Shown piece after piece: positions 40,943-50,941 of a stretch of DNA of 64,000 bases (positions within the stretch are counted from its first letter, which is position 1; every line of letters starts with the position of its first letter). The position numbers and the translations under genes were made by a program. The notes beneath the pieces are model-generated. The model was not told the DNA's origin. It saw nothing but the letters and a program-made list of their open reading frames with translations, and did not search any database. Source of the stretch: Nocardioides sp. TRM66260-LWL (lineage in GTDB: Bacteria > Actinomycetota > Actinomycetes > Propionibacteriales > Nocardioidaceae); contig NZ_JAIQZK010000009.1 of NCBI RefSeq assembly GCF_020075545.1, forward strand, positions 62,001 through 126,000, written 5' to 3'.

Positions 40943-42298
40943 ATGGCGACGTCCCAGAAGAGCGGCCGGAAGGCTCCTGCGCGAGCCGAGACCCCCGCGG
41001 GTCCGGTGCGCACCTACGTGCTCGACACCAGCGTCCTGCTCGCCGATCCCGGTGCGCTGCGCCGGTTCGCCGAGCACGAGGTGGTGCTGCCGGTGGTCGT
41101 GATCACCGAGCTCGAGGGCAAGCGGCACCACCCCGAGCTCGGCTACTTCGCCCGCTCGGCGCTGCGCGCGCTCGACGACCTGCGGGTCGCGTTCGGCCGT
41201 CTCGACGAGCCGATCCCCGTCACCGACGAGGGCGGCACGCTGCGCGTCGAGCTCAACCACACCGACCCCTCCACGCTGCCGTCGGGCTTCCGGCTCGGCG
41301 ACAACGACACCCGCATCCTCGCGGTCGCGCACAACCTGGCGTCCGAGGGCGCGGACGTCACGCTGGTCTCCAAGGACCTGCCGCTGCGGATCAAGGCGTC
41401 GGCCGTCGGCCTCGACGCCCAGGAGTACCGCGGCGAGACCACCGGCGACTCCGACACCGGCTACTCCGGCATGGCCGAGCTGGAGGTCGCGGCCACCGAG
41501 CTCGACGAGCTGTACGACGACGGGGTGCTCGATCTCGCGGAGGCCCGCGACCTGCCCTGCCACCAGGGGCTCGTGCTGCTCTCCGAGCGCGGCACGGCGC
41601 TGGGCCGCGTGGGCGCGGACAAGCAGGTGCACCTGGTGCGCGGCGACCGCGACGCGTTCGGCCTGCACGGCCGCTCCGCGGAGCAGCGCATCGCGCTGGA
41701 GATGCTCCTCGACCCCGAGGTCGGCATCGTCTCCCTCGGCGGACGCGCCGGCACCGGCAAGTCCGCCCTCGCGCTGTGCGCGGGTCTCGAGGCGACGCTC
41801 GAGCGGGGCCAGCACAAGAAGGTCGTCGTGTTCCGGCCCCTGTACGCCGTGGGCGGCCAGGAGCTCGGCTACCTGCCCGGCTCGGAGGCGGAGAAGATGT
41901 CGCCCTGGGCGCAGGCCGTCTTCGACACCCTCGGGGCGATCACCAGCCCGGAGGTCATCGAGGAGGTCCTCGCGCGCGGCCTGCTCGAGGTGCTCCCGCT
42001 GACGCACATCCGCGGCCGCTCGCTGCACGACGCCTTCGTGATCGTCGACGAGGCGCAGTCGCTGGAGCGCAACGTCCTGCTGACCGTCCTCTCGCGGATC
42101 GGCGCGAACTCCAAGGTGGTGCTGACGCACGACGTCGCCCAGCGCGACAACCTGCGCGTCGGGCGTCACGACGGCGTCGTCGCGGTGATCGAGCGGCTCA
42201 AGGGCCACCCGCTGTTCGCGCACGTGACGCTCACGCGCTCCGAGCGCAGCCCGATCGCGGCGCTGGTGACCGAGATGCTGGAGAACGTCGTGCTTTGA
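40943..42298 (+). CDS. phoH: PhoH family protein with N-terminal PIN domain (PhoH2 type)
   Basis: 451 residues. Residues 20-150 form a PIN ribonuclease domain ([62 protein letters not shown], with the acidic residues of the active site). Residues 220-451 form the PhoH ATPase/helicase with Walker [30 protein letters not shown], Walker [12 protein letters not shown] and the closing [14 protein letters not shown] block. PhoH2 proteins unwind and cleave RNA. The usual two-gene VapBC-like context is absent. ATG 40943 has no clear ribosome site; GAGGGG lies 13-18 nt upstream. Confidence 0.92.
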   Translation: MATSQKSGRKAPARAETPAGPVRTYVLDTSVLLADPGALRRFAEHEVVLPVVVITELEGKRHHPELGYFARSALRALDDLRVAFGRLDEPIPVTDEGGTLRVELNHTDPSTLPSGFRLGDNDTRILAVAHNLASEGADVTLVSKDLPLRIKASAVGLDAQEYRGETTGDSDTGYSGMAELEVAATELDELYDDGVLDLAEARDLPCHQGLVLLSERGTALGRVGADKQVHLVRGDRDAFGLHGRSAEQRIALEMLLDPEVGIVSLGGRAGTGKSALALCAGLEATLERGQHKKVVVFRPLYAVGGQELGYLPGSEAEKMSPWAQAVFDTLGAITSPEVIEEVLARGLLEVLPLTHIRGRSLHDAFVIVDEAQSLERNVLLTVLSRIGANSKVVLTHDVAQRDNLRVGRHDGVVAVIERLKGHPLFAHVTLTRSERSPIAALVTEMLENVVL

Positions 42299-42318
42299 GC
42301 CGAGCTGTCCGCTCGTGC

Positions 42319-42353
42319 ACGGGCCCCGCGCGTCGGTGACGCGTGGGGCCCGT
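42319..42353. terminator. Strong terminator after phoH
   Basis: A 16 bp stem with one G-T pair (42319-42334 with 42338-42353), 3 nt loop. Confidence 0.8.
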
Positions 42354-42377
42354 GTGACGTGCGGGCGCCAGGATGCC

Positions 42378-42395
42378 CCTGACAGGTTCCTGACA
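42378..42395. promoter_or_regulatory. Direct repeat CCTGACA, 11 bp period, upstream of the transglycosylase-like gene
   Basis: CCTGACA at 42378-42384 and 42389-42395. Seven-mers spaced 11 bp apart are the usual site form for OmpR/PhoB-type response regulators; MtrA controls cell-wall hydrolase genes in actinobacteria and is a candidate. Confidence 0.35.
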
Positions 42396-42511
42396 AACCC
42401 GAGGTTCGGTTTGCATGCCCTCACCTCGTCATGCATGGTGGGCCGAGCCGTTTCCCGGCCAGGTGCCACGAGCGCCGTCGTCCCCCGCCGTCTCACGTGA
42501 GTTAATCCGAC

Positions 42512-43246
42512 TTGTCGAAGCACGCGAAGTACGTCCCGAGGCACCGCGCCCCCGCCACCCCGTCCCGCATCGCCCAGGTCCCGGCCAAGGCCGTCCGCAC
42601 CACGCTGGTGCTGTCGTCGGTCGCCGTCACGGGTGCCACCGTCGCCGGTGGTGTGATCGCCTCGGGCGGCGCCGCCACTCCCGCCGCGGCCGAGCTCAGC
42701 ACGGCCAGCCCGACCCTGTCGGCTGCGGCCCGCGAGGCCGTGGCCGCGGACGTCGCCGACCGCGGCACGTCGCTCTCGCGCAGCGGCGACCGCTCGGAGG
42801 CCCCGTCCCGCGTCGCCGCCCGCCCGGCCGTCCCCGCGTCGCGCGCTGCGAAGCGGGTCGCCGCGGCCGCCCCGGTAGCCGCCAAGGCCGCTGCGCTGTC
42901 GCAGGCCTCCGGCCGCGCGGTGACGCGGACGGTGAACATCACGCCCAGCGACCCGCGCGACATCGCGCGCGGCATGCTCGGCGACTTCGGCTTCGGCGAC
43001 GACCAGTTCTCCTGCCTCGACTCGCTGTGGACGCGCGAGTCGGGCTGGCGCGTGAACGCCGACAACCCCTCGTCGTCCGCCTACGGCATCCCGCAGGCCC
43101 TGCCGGGCGCGAAGATGGCCTCCGCCGGCGCCGACTGGGCCACGAACCCCGCCACGCAGATCCGCTGGGGTCTCGGGTACATCCAGGACCGTTACGGCAG
43201 CCCCTGCGGCGCCTGGGCGCACAGCCAGAGCAACGGCTGGTATTGA
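42512..43246 (+). CDS. Secreted transglycosylase-like (SLT-fold) protein
   Basis: 244 residues. A basic N-terminus (MSKHAKYVPRHRAPATPSR) and hydrophobic stretch (TTLVLSSVAVTGATVAGGVI ASGGAATPAAA) form a signal peptide. An Ala/Arg/Ser-rich region follows, then a C-terminal lysozyme-like domain: FSCLDSLWTRESGWRVNADN with the probable catalytic Glu in TRESGW, SSAYGIPQALPGAKM, and IRWGLGYIQDRYGSPCGAWA. It probably trims peptidoglycan outside the cell. TTG 42512 is almost forced: an in-frame TAA lies at 42503-42505 and no ATG or GTG occurs before the signal peptide. Confidence 0.85.
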   Translation: MSKHAKYVPRHRAPATPSRIAQVPAKAVRTTLVLSSVAVTGATVAGGVIASGGAATPAAAELSTASPTLSAAAREAVAADVADRGTSLSRSGDRSEAPSRVAARPAVPASRAAKRVAAAAPVAAKAAALSQASGRAVTRTVNITPSDPRDIARGMLGDFGFGDDQFSCLDSLWTRESGWRVNADNPSSSAYGIPQALPGAKMASAGADWATNPATQIRWGLGYIQDRYGSPCGAWAHSQSNGWY

Positions 43247-43262
43247 CCCCTGCCGGCCCGCC

Positions 43263-43425
43263 GGTGGTCGAGCGGGCTCCGGTGGTCGAGCGCGGCTCCG
43301 GTGGTCGAGTTTGTCGAGACCCCCGCACCCCCGGTGGTCGAGCTTGTCGAGACCCCCGCACCCGACGCGGTGGTCGAGCCTCCGCCGGTGGTCGAGCGCG
43401 GCCGGTGGTCGAGCTTGTCGAGACC
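43263..43425. repeat. REP-like repeat array of HNH module 2
   Basis: Full 22 bp cores (reverse orientation to the array at 22791) lie at 43300-43321, 43333-43354 and 43404-43425, with half-units beginning GGTGGTCGAGC between and before them. The array is shorter and more decayed than that of module 1 but ends at the same distance, about 250 bp, from its HNH gene. Confidence 0.85.
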
Positions 43426-43641
43426 CCCGCACTCGCATGCTGACGGTGACGTGTGGCGGATCAGCAGGCTGTCGGCTCACTGCTCGTCGGTGGTCTCCGT
43501 AGCGGTCATGGCACTCGGTGGTCGCTCGCCGTCTCGGTACAGCGGGTGTTCCCCTTGCGCCGCTGCCGGCTCCGCCGCTGGTCTCTTTCAGTTGTCTATG
43601 GCTGAGGTTCCGAAAACCTGGTCTGATCTGGGGATATCCAC
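43426..43641. other. Conserved leader of HNH module 2
   Basis: Homologous to 22577-22790 in inverted orientation, sharing long blocks such as CACTCGGTGGTCGCTCGCCG and CTGATCTGGGGATATCC. No convincing gene is seen in it. Confidence 0.65.
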
Positions 43642-43670
43642 TTCAGTTCGAACGTGTGTTCGCATAGAAT
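43642..43670 (+). promoter_or_regulatory. SOS-box promoter of HNH gene 2
   Basis: -35 TTCAGT (43642-43647), 17 bp spacer, -10 TAGAAT (43665-43670), 6 nt to ATG 43677. The spacer contains CGAACgtgtGTTCG (43649-43662), a LexA-type box in the same place as in module 1. Confidence 0.75.
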
Positions 43671-43676
43671 CAGGCT

Positions 43677-44981
43677 ATGCCCCCTCGGACCCCACGGCTG
43701 CTGCGCGACAGCGACGCGTTGCGCGCGGCGATGGCCGCGCGGGCTGCTGCCGAGCAGGCGGAGCGCGAGGTGTTCGTCGCCGCCGCTGATTGGGCGATCG
43801 CCCATGTCGCGGGGGCCGACGACGTGGCGGGGTATGTGATCGACACCGGGATGATGCTTCCCCTGGCTGGACCTGGTGCGCCGGAGGTGCAGGAGCATGC
43901 GGTCACGGAGTTCATCACCGCGCTCGGGATGACCCAGCAGGCCGGGTCGTTCTACGTCGGCCACGCTCTCGAGGCGTGTGTGCGGCTGCCGCGGGTGTGG
44001 TCTCGCCTCGTGAAGGGCGAGCTGGCGGTGTGGCAGGTCCGCCGGATCACCGAGGACACCATCCCCCTCTCCGCCGAGGCCGCTGATCTGGTCGATGCCC
44101 GGATCGCCGCCTACGCCCACAATGTGTCCCGGAATCAGATCAGCAGCATCTGCCGGGTGGCGCAGGAGCACACGGACCCCGGGGACGCGGTCCTGCGGAA
44201 GGCCCGGGAGGCCGAGCACCGGTGCTTCGAGGTGTGGATGGGGCAGGCCGGCTTCGACGGCACCATCGACATCAGCGGCCGCCTCGACCAGCCCGACGCC
44301 GCCGACCTCGAACGCGCCATCGCAGCCCTCGCCGAGCAGCTCAAGAAGGCCGGCTCCCAGGAGACCCTGAACGTCCGCCGAGCGAAGGCCGCGGGGATGC
44401 TCGCCCGTGGGGAGCAGGTGCTTCCGCTCGAGACCGGCGAGACCCCCACCGGGAACACTCCGAGCCGGTCGCGGCACCTGACGCTGTACATCCACCTCTC
44501 CGTCGACGCGGTCACCGGAGCCCTCGGGGACGTCGCCCGTTCGGAGGCGTCACGGTCGCCGCTCGGGATCGACGTCATCAAGGCGTGGTGCCAGGCCGCC
44601 GGCACCACCGTCACCGTCCGACCGATCCTCGACCTGGCGGCCGAGCGGTACTCAGACGCGTACGAGGTGCCGGATCTGATGCGCGAGCAGATCATCCTGC
44701 GCGACCACACCTGCGTCTTCCCGTATTGCCGACGGCCGGCCAGGTCCTGCGACGCCGACCACGTCCAGTCCTACGAGTCCGGCGGCCCGACAGCGTCGTC
44801 CAATCTCGCGCCGCTGTGCAGGAAGCACCACCGCCACAAGACCCACGACGGCTGGCGTTACAAGCCAGCCGGACCCGACCAACCCGGGGTCTACCTGTGG
44901 CGGTCACCGAACGGCGTCCGCTTCCGACGCGACCGTCACGGCACGACCCTCACGGTGGTCGAAGCTGACCCCGGCGGTTGA
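43677..44981 (+). CDS. DUF222 and HNH endonuclease protein (13E12-repeat type), module 2
   Basis: 434 residues, about 90 percent identical by eye to the product of 21222-22541 over its full length. DUF222 occupies the first 330 residues and the HNH nuclease the rest (CVFPYCRRPARSCDADHVQS, YESGG, SNLAPLCRKHHRHKTHDGW). The usual HIDPY after the catalytic Asp is changed to HVQSY; Asp, His, Asn, the His pair and the zinc Cys remain, so activity may be retained or weakened. The C-terminus VVEADPGG lacks the repeat-encoded extension of copy 1. It is driven by an SOS-box leaderless promoter. Its stop codon lies inside the terminal hairpin. Confidence 0.88.
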   Translation: MPPRTPRLLRDSDALRAAMAARAAAEQAEREVFVAAADWAIAHVAGADDVAGYVIDTGMMLPLAGPGAPEVQEHAVTEFITALGMTQQAGSFYVGHALEACVRLPRVWSRLVKGELAVWQVRRITEDTIPLSAEAADLVDARIAAYAHNVSRNQISSICRVAQEHTDPGDAVLRKAREAEHRCFEVWMGQAGFDGTIDISGRLDQPDAADLERAIAALAEQLKKAGSQETLNVRRAKAAGMLARGEQVLPLETGETPTGNTPSRSRHLTLYIHLSVDAVTGALGDVARSEASRSPLGIDVIKAWCQAAGTTVTVRPILDLAAERYSDAYEVPDLMREQIILRDHTCVFPYCRRPARSCDADHVQSYESGGPTASSNLAPLCRKHHRHKTHDGWRYKPAGPDQPGVYLWRSPNGVRFRRDRHGTTLTVVEADPGG

Positions 44982-45019
44982 GCTTGTCGAAACCCCGGGT
45001 CTCGACAAGCTCGACCACC
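44973..45019. repeat. 22+22 bp inverted REP pair at the end of HNH gene 2
   Basis: 44973-44994 and 44998-45019 are inverted copies of the 22 bp core with few mismatches and a 3 nt loop. The left arm contains the gene's TGA (44979-44981). It is the counterpart of 21166-21211 and probably acts as terminator. Confidence 0.75.
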
Positions 45020-45053
45020 GACAGCCAGCTCGCCCACCGCACGCACCGCCCAC

Positions 45054-45080
45054 AGCCCGACACCACCCGGTGATCGGGCT
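45054..45080. terminator. Terminal hairpin of HNH module 2
   Basis: AGCCCGA (45054-45060) pairs with TCGGGCT (45074-45080), CACC/GGTG inside; matches 21062-21092. Similarity between modules ends just beyond it, so it marks the module boundary. Confidence 0.65.
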
Positions 45081-45179
45081 ACGGGTGCGCCCGGAGGTGC
45101 TTGGACGCCGCAGTGCGTCCGTCGGTTCCCTTGGTGATCGAGCCCTCCAGACCAGGTGGAATCGACTCCTCGGCCGCCC

Positions 45180-45185
45180 TAGCGT
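45180..45185 (+). promoter_or_regulatory. -10 box TAGCGT upstream of the LPSTG protein gene
   Basis: Predicts a leader of about 48 nt with GAGGAGAGGA before ATG 45240. Confidence 0.45.
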
Positions 45186-45239
45186 CACGCGTGGCGGCGC
45201 CGGGGGAGCGCAGCCGGTCACCCGAGGAGAGGACCCGTC

Positions 45240-46097
45240 ATGATCCGTCGCACCCTGCCCGGCGGGAGGCGGCGAGCGCTGGCCTCGGCGGCTGCCGTGG
45301 CGCTGACGCCGCTCGCCCTGGTCGTCACCTCCGCGGGAGTCGCCGTCGCAGACGTGGGGAGCGGCCCGTCCGCGGTCAGCACGGGTGCACCCGGTGCGAC
45401 CGGTGACGCGCCGGACGAGCCGCCGCCGACCGACGCGACGATCGAGCCGGGCCCCGTGCCGGATCCCGGGCCGAGCGCGGATCCCGTCCCGATCGACTGC
45501 GACGGCTACGACGGCTCCGCCGGCGGCGGCGTCCCCGGGGTGTCCGACGGCTCCGACGGGTCGGAGGGCTCCGACGGCTCGGGCTCGGCGAGTGCCGGCG
45601 AGTCGGGTGACGATCCCGTCCCGAGTCCGCCCGACCTCGAGCCCGGGAAGCCCGACGTCGCGCCGCGGGACGCGAGTGAGCCGATCTCGGCCGCGGTCAC
45701 CGGCGATCCGGACGCTGCGGGCGATCCCGGCGACGAGCCGACAGCGGACCCGACGGACGAGCCCACGGACAAGCCGACGGATGACCCGACGGACGACCCG
45801 ACGGACGGCTCGACGCCGATCGCGTGCCCGGTCGCGGTCATGGGCACGGCCGGGGCTGCGGGAGCCGGAGGCGTGGCCGACCAGGAGAGCGAGGTCGGCG
45901 ACGCCCGGACGACAGCCGACCGGTCGGCCGTGGCGCCGGAGGAGCGGGCGCTGCCCAGCACGGGCGCGAGCCGCGGCCTGCAGACGACCTCGGCGTCGCT
46001 GCTGGCGGCGTCGGGAGCGCTGCTGGTGGTGGCCGCGCGGATCAGGGGTGCGTCATGGACGCGACGTCGAGCGCGGCATCGAGGGTCTCGAGGCTGA
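45240..46097 (+). CDS. LPXTG-type cell-wall anchored surface protein
   Basis: 285 residues. A signal peptide ([37 protein letters not shown]) is followed by a low-complexity Asp/Pro/Gly/Ser/Thr region with [13 protein letters not shown] and tandem [20 protein letters not shown], then the sorting signal LPSTG, a hydrophobic helix ([19 protein letters not shown]) and a basic tail. It would be linked to peptidoglycan by a class E-like or housekeeping sortase. Two Cys flank the repeats. No sortase gene is nearby. The last 56 bp overlap the 3' end of convergent fumC. No binding partner can be inferred. Confidence 0.85.
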   Translation: MIRRTLPGGRRRALASAAAVALTPLALVVTSAGVAVADVGSGPSAVSTGAPGATGDAPDEPPPTDATIEPGPVPDPGPSADPVPIDCDGYDGSAGGGVPGVSDGSDGSEGSDGSGSASAGESGDDPVPSPPDLEPGKPDVAPRDASEPISAAVTGDPDAAGDPGDEPTADPTDEPTDKPTDDPTDDPTDGSTPIACPVAVMGTAGAAGAGGVADQESEVGDARTTADRSAVAPEERALPSTGASRGLQTTSASLLAASGALLVVAARIRGASWTRRRARHRGSRG

Positions 46098-47445
46098 TCT
46101 CGCCCCGCTCGACGTACCCGAGCGCGAGCACGGTCTCGCGGATCGTGGCGCCGTCGGCGAGCGCCTTCTTCGCGATCGCCGCGGCCGCCTCGTACCCGAG
46201 GTGCCGGTTGAGCGGCGTGACGATCGAGGGCGACGACTCCGCGTAGGCCCGCATGCGCTCGGGGTTCGGCGTGATGCCGTCGATGCAGCGGTGCGCGAGC
46301 AGCGGCGCCGCGGCGGCAAGCAGGCGGATCGACTCCAGCAGGTTGCGGGCGATCACCGGCATCGCGACGTTGAGCTCGAAGCTGCCCGACGCGCCGGCCA
46401 GCGTGACGGCGGCGTCGTTGCCGACGACCTGCGCGCACACCATCAGCGTCGCCTCGGGGAGCACCGGGTTCACCTTGCCCGGCATGATGCTCGAGCCGGG
46501 CTGCAGGTCGGGCAGGTGGATCTCGGCGAGCCCGGTGGTCGGGCCGGACGACATCCAGCGCAGGTCGTTGCAGATCTTCGTCAGGCCGACGGCGATCGTC
46601 CGCAGCACGCCGGAGAGCTCGACGAGGGAGTCGCGCGTGCCCTGGGCCTCGAAGTGGTCGCGCGCCTCGGTGAACGGCTGACCGGTCGCCTCGCCGAGCG
46701 CGGCGATCACCGCCGGCGCGAACCCGGCGGGGGTGTTGATGCCGGTGCCGACGGCGGTGCCGCCCAGCGGCAGCTCGCGCACCCGCGGCAGCACGGAGTC
46801 GAGCCGCTCCACCGCGTAGCGCACCGTGGCGGCGTAGCCGCCGAGCTCCTGGCCCAGCGTCACCGGCGTGGCGTCCATGAGGTGGGTGCGCCCGGCCTTG
46901 ACCAGGTCGGCGAACTCGGCGGACTTCGCCTCCAGCGACGCCGCCAGCTCGCGCAGCGCGGGCTGCAGGTGCTCGACGACGCCCACGGCGGCCGCCACGT
47001 GGATGGCGGTCGGGAAGGTGTCGTTGGACGACTGGCTGGCGTTGACGTGGTCGTTGGGGTGCACCTCGACGCCCGACCGTGCGGCGAGCGTCGCGATCAC
47101 CTCGTTGGCGTTCATGTTCGAGCTGGTGCCCGAGCCGGTCTGGAAGACGTCGATCGGGAACGCGTCGTCGTGCTCGCCGGCGGCGACGGATCGCGCGGCG
47201 GCCACGATCGCCTCGGACTGCGTCTCGTCCAGCACGCCGAGCGCGGCGTTGACCCGCGCGGCGGCGGCCTTGACCTGGCCGATCGCGTGGATCAGGCCCG
47301 GCTCGATCGGGGTGCCGCTGATCGGGAAGTTCTCCACCGCGCGCTGGGTCTGCGCCCGCCACAGCGCGTCGCGGGGCACCCGGACGTCCCCCATGCTGTC
47401 GTGCTCGATGCGGAAGGCGTCCTCGTGCGCGGGCTCGGTGGTCAC
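46042..47445 (-). CDS. fumC: Class II fumarate hydratase
   Basis: 467 residues. It interconverts fumarate and malate without an iron-sulfur cluster. Family motifs: [56 protein letters not shown], and the catalytic loop [23 protein letters not shown] 47445 overlaps the upstream gene's stop (GTGA), and TAGCGT lies 7 nt upstream, so it can be co-transcribed or expressed alone as a leaderless message. Fumarase next to glpX is typical of actinobacteria; here the sugar cluster separates them. Confidence 0.95.
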   Translation of the reverse strand: MTTEPAHEDAFRIEHDSMGDVRVPRDALWRAQTQRAVENFPISGTPIEPGLIHAIGQVKAAAARVNAALGVLDETQSEAIVAAARSVAAGEHDDAFPIDVFQTGSGTSSNMNANEVIATLAARSGVEVHPNDHVNASQSSNDTFPTAIHVAAAVGVVEHLQPALRELAASLEAKSAEFADLVKAGRTHLMDATPVTLGQELGGYAATVRYAVERLDSVLPRVRELPLGGTAVGTGINTPAGFAPAVIAALGEATGQPFTEARDHFEAQGTRDSLVELSGVLRTIAVGLTKICNDLRWMSSGPTTGLAEIHLPDLQPGSSIMPGKVNPVLPEATLMVCAQVVGNDAAVTLAGASGSFELNVAMPVIARNLLESIRLLAAAAPLLAHRCIDGITPNPERMRAYAESSPSIVTPLNRHLGYEAAAAIAKKALADGATIRETVLALGYVERGEISLETLDAALDVASMTHP

Positions 47446-48131
47446 GCTCGCGACGCTACCCGCGCGAGGTACAGCCAGTACTGCTCCTTCCGGGTGCCCA
47501 GGACGACGTCGTGGGCCTGCTCCTCGACGGCCGCGACGCCGTCGAACGCCGTGGTCATGGCCTCCAGCAGGGCGGGCGCGCGGTCGGCCGACCAGATCGC
47601 CAGGACGCCGCCGGGCCGCACGACCGGCACGATCGAGCCGAGGAACGGCGTGCCGTACAGCGCGGCGTTCGCGTCGTGCACGAGGTAGCCGGGGCCGTTG
47701 TCGACGTCGAGCAGCACCAGGTCGTAGGACGCGGCGTCCGCCGCCCGCAGCACCGCCGCGACGTCGTCGACGACCACCCGCACGCGGGGCGCGTCAAGCA
47801 GCGCCGGGCCGTGCGGCACGGTGCCGTCACGCAGCCAGCCGACCAGCGCCGGCTCGATCTCGACGACCGTGCACCGCGCGACCCGCGCGTCGGCCAGCAC
47901 CTCGTCGAGGGTGGACCCGAGACCCAGCCCGCCGACCAGCACCTCCGACGGGGCCGTGCACTGGGCCAGCGCGCCCCGCGCGAGCTCGCGCTCGGTGGAG
48001 GTCTCGACGGTGTCCATGACGAACACGCCGTTGGCCCGCAGCTCCAGGGCGCCGTCCGAGCGCCGACTCAGCACCAGCTCGCCGCGCTCCGAGGAGGCGC
48101 GGGCGATCTCGCCGCCGGCTGCGCCGCTCAC
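47442..48131 (-). CDS. Spermidine synthase-like methyltransferase-fold protein
   Basis: 229 residues. A Rossmann core with the aminopropyltransferase-like motif [16 protein letters not shown] (SAM/dcSAM loop), [11 protein letters not shown] (acidic residue after strand 2), [15 protein letters not shown] and [12 protein letters not shown]. It lacks the N-terminal beta domain and the full polyamine-site signature of true spermidine synthases, so activity is uncertain. It lies 9 bp after the class I fumarase gene and overlaps fumC by 4 bp, forming a three-gene unit. GTG 48131 may be leaderless (TAGGTC 6 nt upstream). Confidence 0.7.
   Translation of the reverse strand: MSGAAGGEIARASSERGELVLSRRSDGALELRANGVFVMDTVETSTERELARGALAQCTAPSEVLVGGLGLGSTLDEVLADARVARCTVVEIEPALVGWLRDGTVPHGPALLDAPRVRVVVDDVAAVLRAADAASYDLVLLDVDNGPGYLVHDANAALYGTPFLGSIVPVVRPGGVLAIWSADRAPALLEAMTTAFDGVAAVEEQAHDVVLGTRKEQYWLYLARVASRA
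47453..47458 (-). promoter_or_regulatory. -10 box TAGCGT of fumC, internal and probably leaderless
   Basis: Inside the end of the spermidine synthase-like gene, 7 nt before GTG 47445 on the minus strand. Confidence 0.45.
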
Positions 48132-48140
48132 CCCGGCGAC

Positions 48141-49838
<1,698 letters not shown>

Positions 49839-49846
49839 GAGCCGTG

Positions 49847-49852
49847 ATCGTA
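49847..49852 (-). promoter_or_regulatory. -10 box TACGAT of the class I fumarase gene
   Basis: On the minus strand, 8 nt before GTG 49838, compatible with a leaderless message. Confidence 0.4.
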
Positions 49853-49862
49853 TCGGTCCGGC

Positions 49863-50888
49863 TCAGCGCCGCGGGGGAGCGGTCGAACCGCGCTCGACCA
49901 GCCGGAAGTCGACGAGCCGCGCGGTGTCCTCGAGCGTCTCGCCCGCGAGGAGGCGCAGGGTCATCTCCCCGGCGATCCGCGCCTGCTCGGCGGCCTGCTG
50001 GTCGACCGTCGTCAGGTCGAAGACCTCGGCCAGCGGGTTGCCGTCGACGCCGATGAGCGAGACGTCCTCCGGCACGCGCAGGCCGCGGCGCACCAGCTCG
50101 CGGTACGCGCTCACGGCGATGTCGTCGGAGTAGCAGAAGACGGCGGTGGGCGGCTCCGGGTCGTCGAGCAGCCGCGCCATCCCGCGGGCCCCGGCGTGCA
50201 CGCCGTAGGCCTCGGTGACGACGAACGGCTCGCCGAGCCCGTGGGCGGCCATCACCTCGGCGTAGCCCTGCCCGCGGTGCAGGTCGCTGGTCCAGTGCGC
50301 GCCCTCGGTGTCGCTGGTGCGGATCATCGCGATGCGGGTGTGCCCCAGGGCGACGAGATGCTCGACGGCGCACCGCGCGATCGCGACGTCGTCGACCTCG
50401 ACGTGCGGGTAGTCGCGCAGGCGCGAGCCCGCCACCACGACGTGCACGCCGATCAGCTCCAGCCGCTGCTCCTCCTCGGCCTCCAGCGGCAGCGAGACCA
50501 GGACGACGGCGTCGGCCTTGCGTCGCGTCGGCAGCTCGCGGAAGAACCGGCTGCGCTGCTCGCGTCCCTCGACCTGGAAGAGCAGGACGTCGCGCTCGCC
50601 GCCGCGGACGGTCGACTCGATGGCGGCCATCATCGTGCTCGAGAACCACGAGTCGAGCTGCGGGACGACGACCGCGACCCGGCCGGTCGCGCCGCCGGAG
50701 AGGCTCGAGGCCGCGGGGGAGACCACATAGGAGAGCTCGTCGGCGGCGGCGAGCACCTTGTCGCGGGTGCGCGGGCTGACGCCGGCCACGCCGCGCAGCG
50801 CGCGCGACACGGTCGCGATCGAGACGCCGGCCCGGCGGGCGACGTCCTCCATGTTCACCTCGGGCGGGGGCGTGCGGGTGGTGGTCAT
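49863..50888 (-). CDS. LacI family transcriptional regulator
   Basis: 341 residues. The LacI helix-turn-helix and hinge are clear: NMEDVARRAGVSIATVSRAL RGVAGVSPRTRDKVLAAADE LSYVVSPAASSL. The sugar-binding core includes VVVPQLDSWFSSTMMAAIES, DAVVLVSLPL, VDDVAIARCAVEHLVALGHT and CYSDDIAVSAYRELVRRGLR. It diverges from the beta-glucosidase gene. A 14 bp LacI-type palindrome lies upstream of the sugar-binding lipoprotein gene, 5 kb away, and is its probable operator. The effector is presumably a disaccharide or glucose-containing glycoside. Confidence 0.9.
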   Translation of the reverse strand: MTTTRTPPPEVNMEDVARRAGVSIATVSRALRGVAGVSPRTRDKVLAAADELSYVVSPAASSLSGGATGRVAVVVPQLDSWFSSTMMAAIESTVRGGERDVLLFQVEGREQRSRFFRELPTRRKADAVVLVSLPLEAEEEQRLELIGVHVVVAGSRLRDYPHVEVDDVAIARCAVEHLVALGHTRIAMIRTSDTEGAHWTSDLHRGQGYAEVMAAHGLGEPFVVTEAYGVHAGARGMARLLDDPEPPTAVFCYSDDIAVSAYRELVRRGLRVPEDVSLIGVDGNPLAEVFDLTTVDQQAAEQARIAGEMTLRLLAGETLEDTARLVDFRLVERGSTAPPRR

Positions 50889-50929
50889 GCCGCCGCCTCG
50901 GTGACGCGCGGGCCGTCGGCGCCGCCCAC

Positions 50930-50935
50930 TAGGTT
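50930..50935 (+). promoter_or_regulatory. -10 box TAGGTT of the beta-glucosidase gene, probably leaderless
   Basis: Ends 6 nt before ATG 50942. No LacI-type palindrome is seen in the 53 bp between the divergent genes. Confidence 0.5.
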
Positions 50936-50941
50936 GGTGAC

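Noticed and set aside
42354..42511. c-di-AMP (ydaO) riboswitch before the cell-wall hydrolase gene
   Set aside because: Such riboswitches often precede these genes in actinobacteria, but the conserved core segments are not found here or in the phoH leader.
50889..50941. LacI operator between the LacI and beta-glucosidase genes
   Set aside because: No palindrome with a central CG and matching half-sites is present in these 53 bp; the only good site is at 55945-55958.
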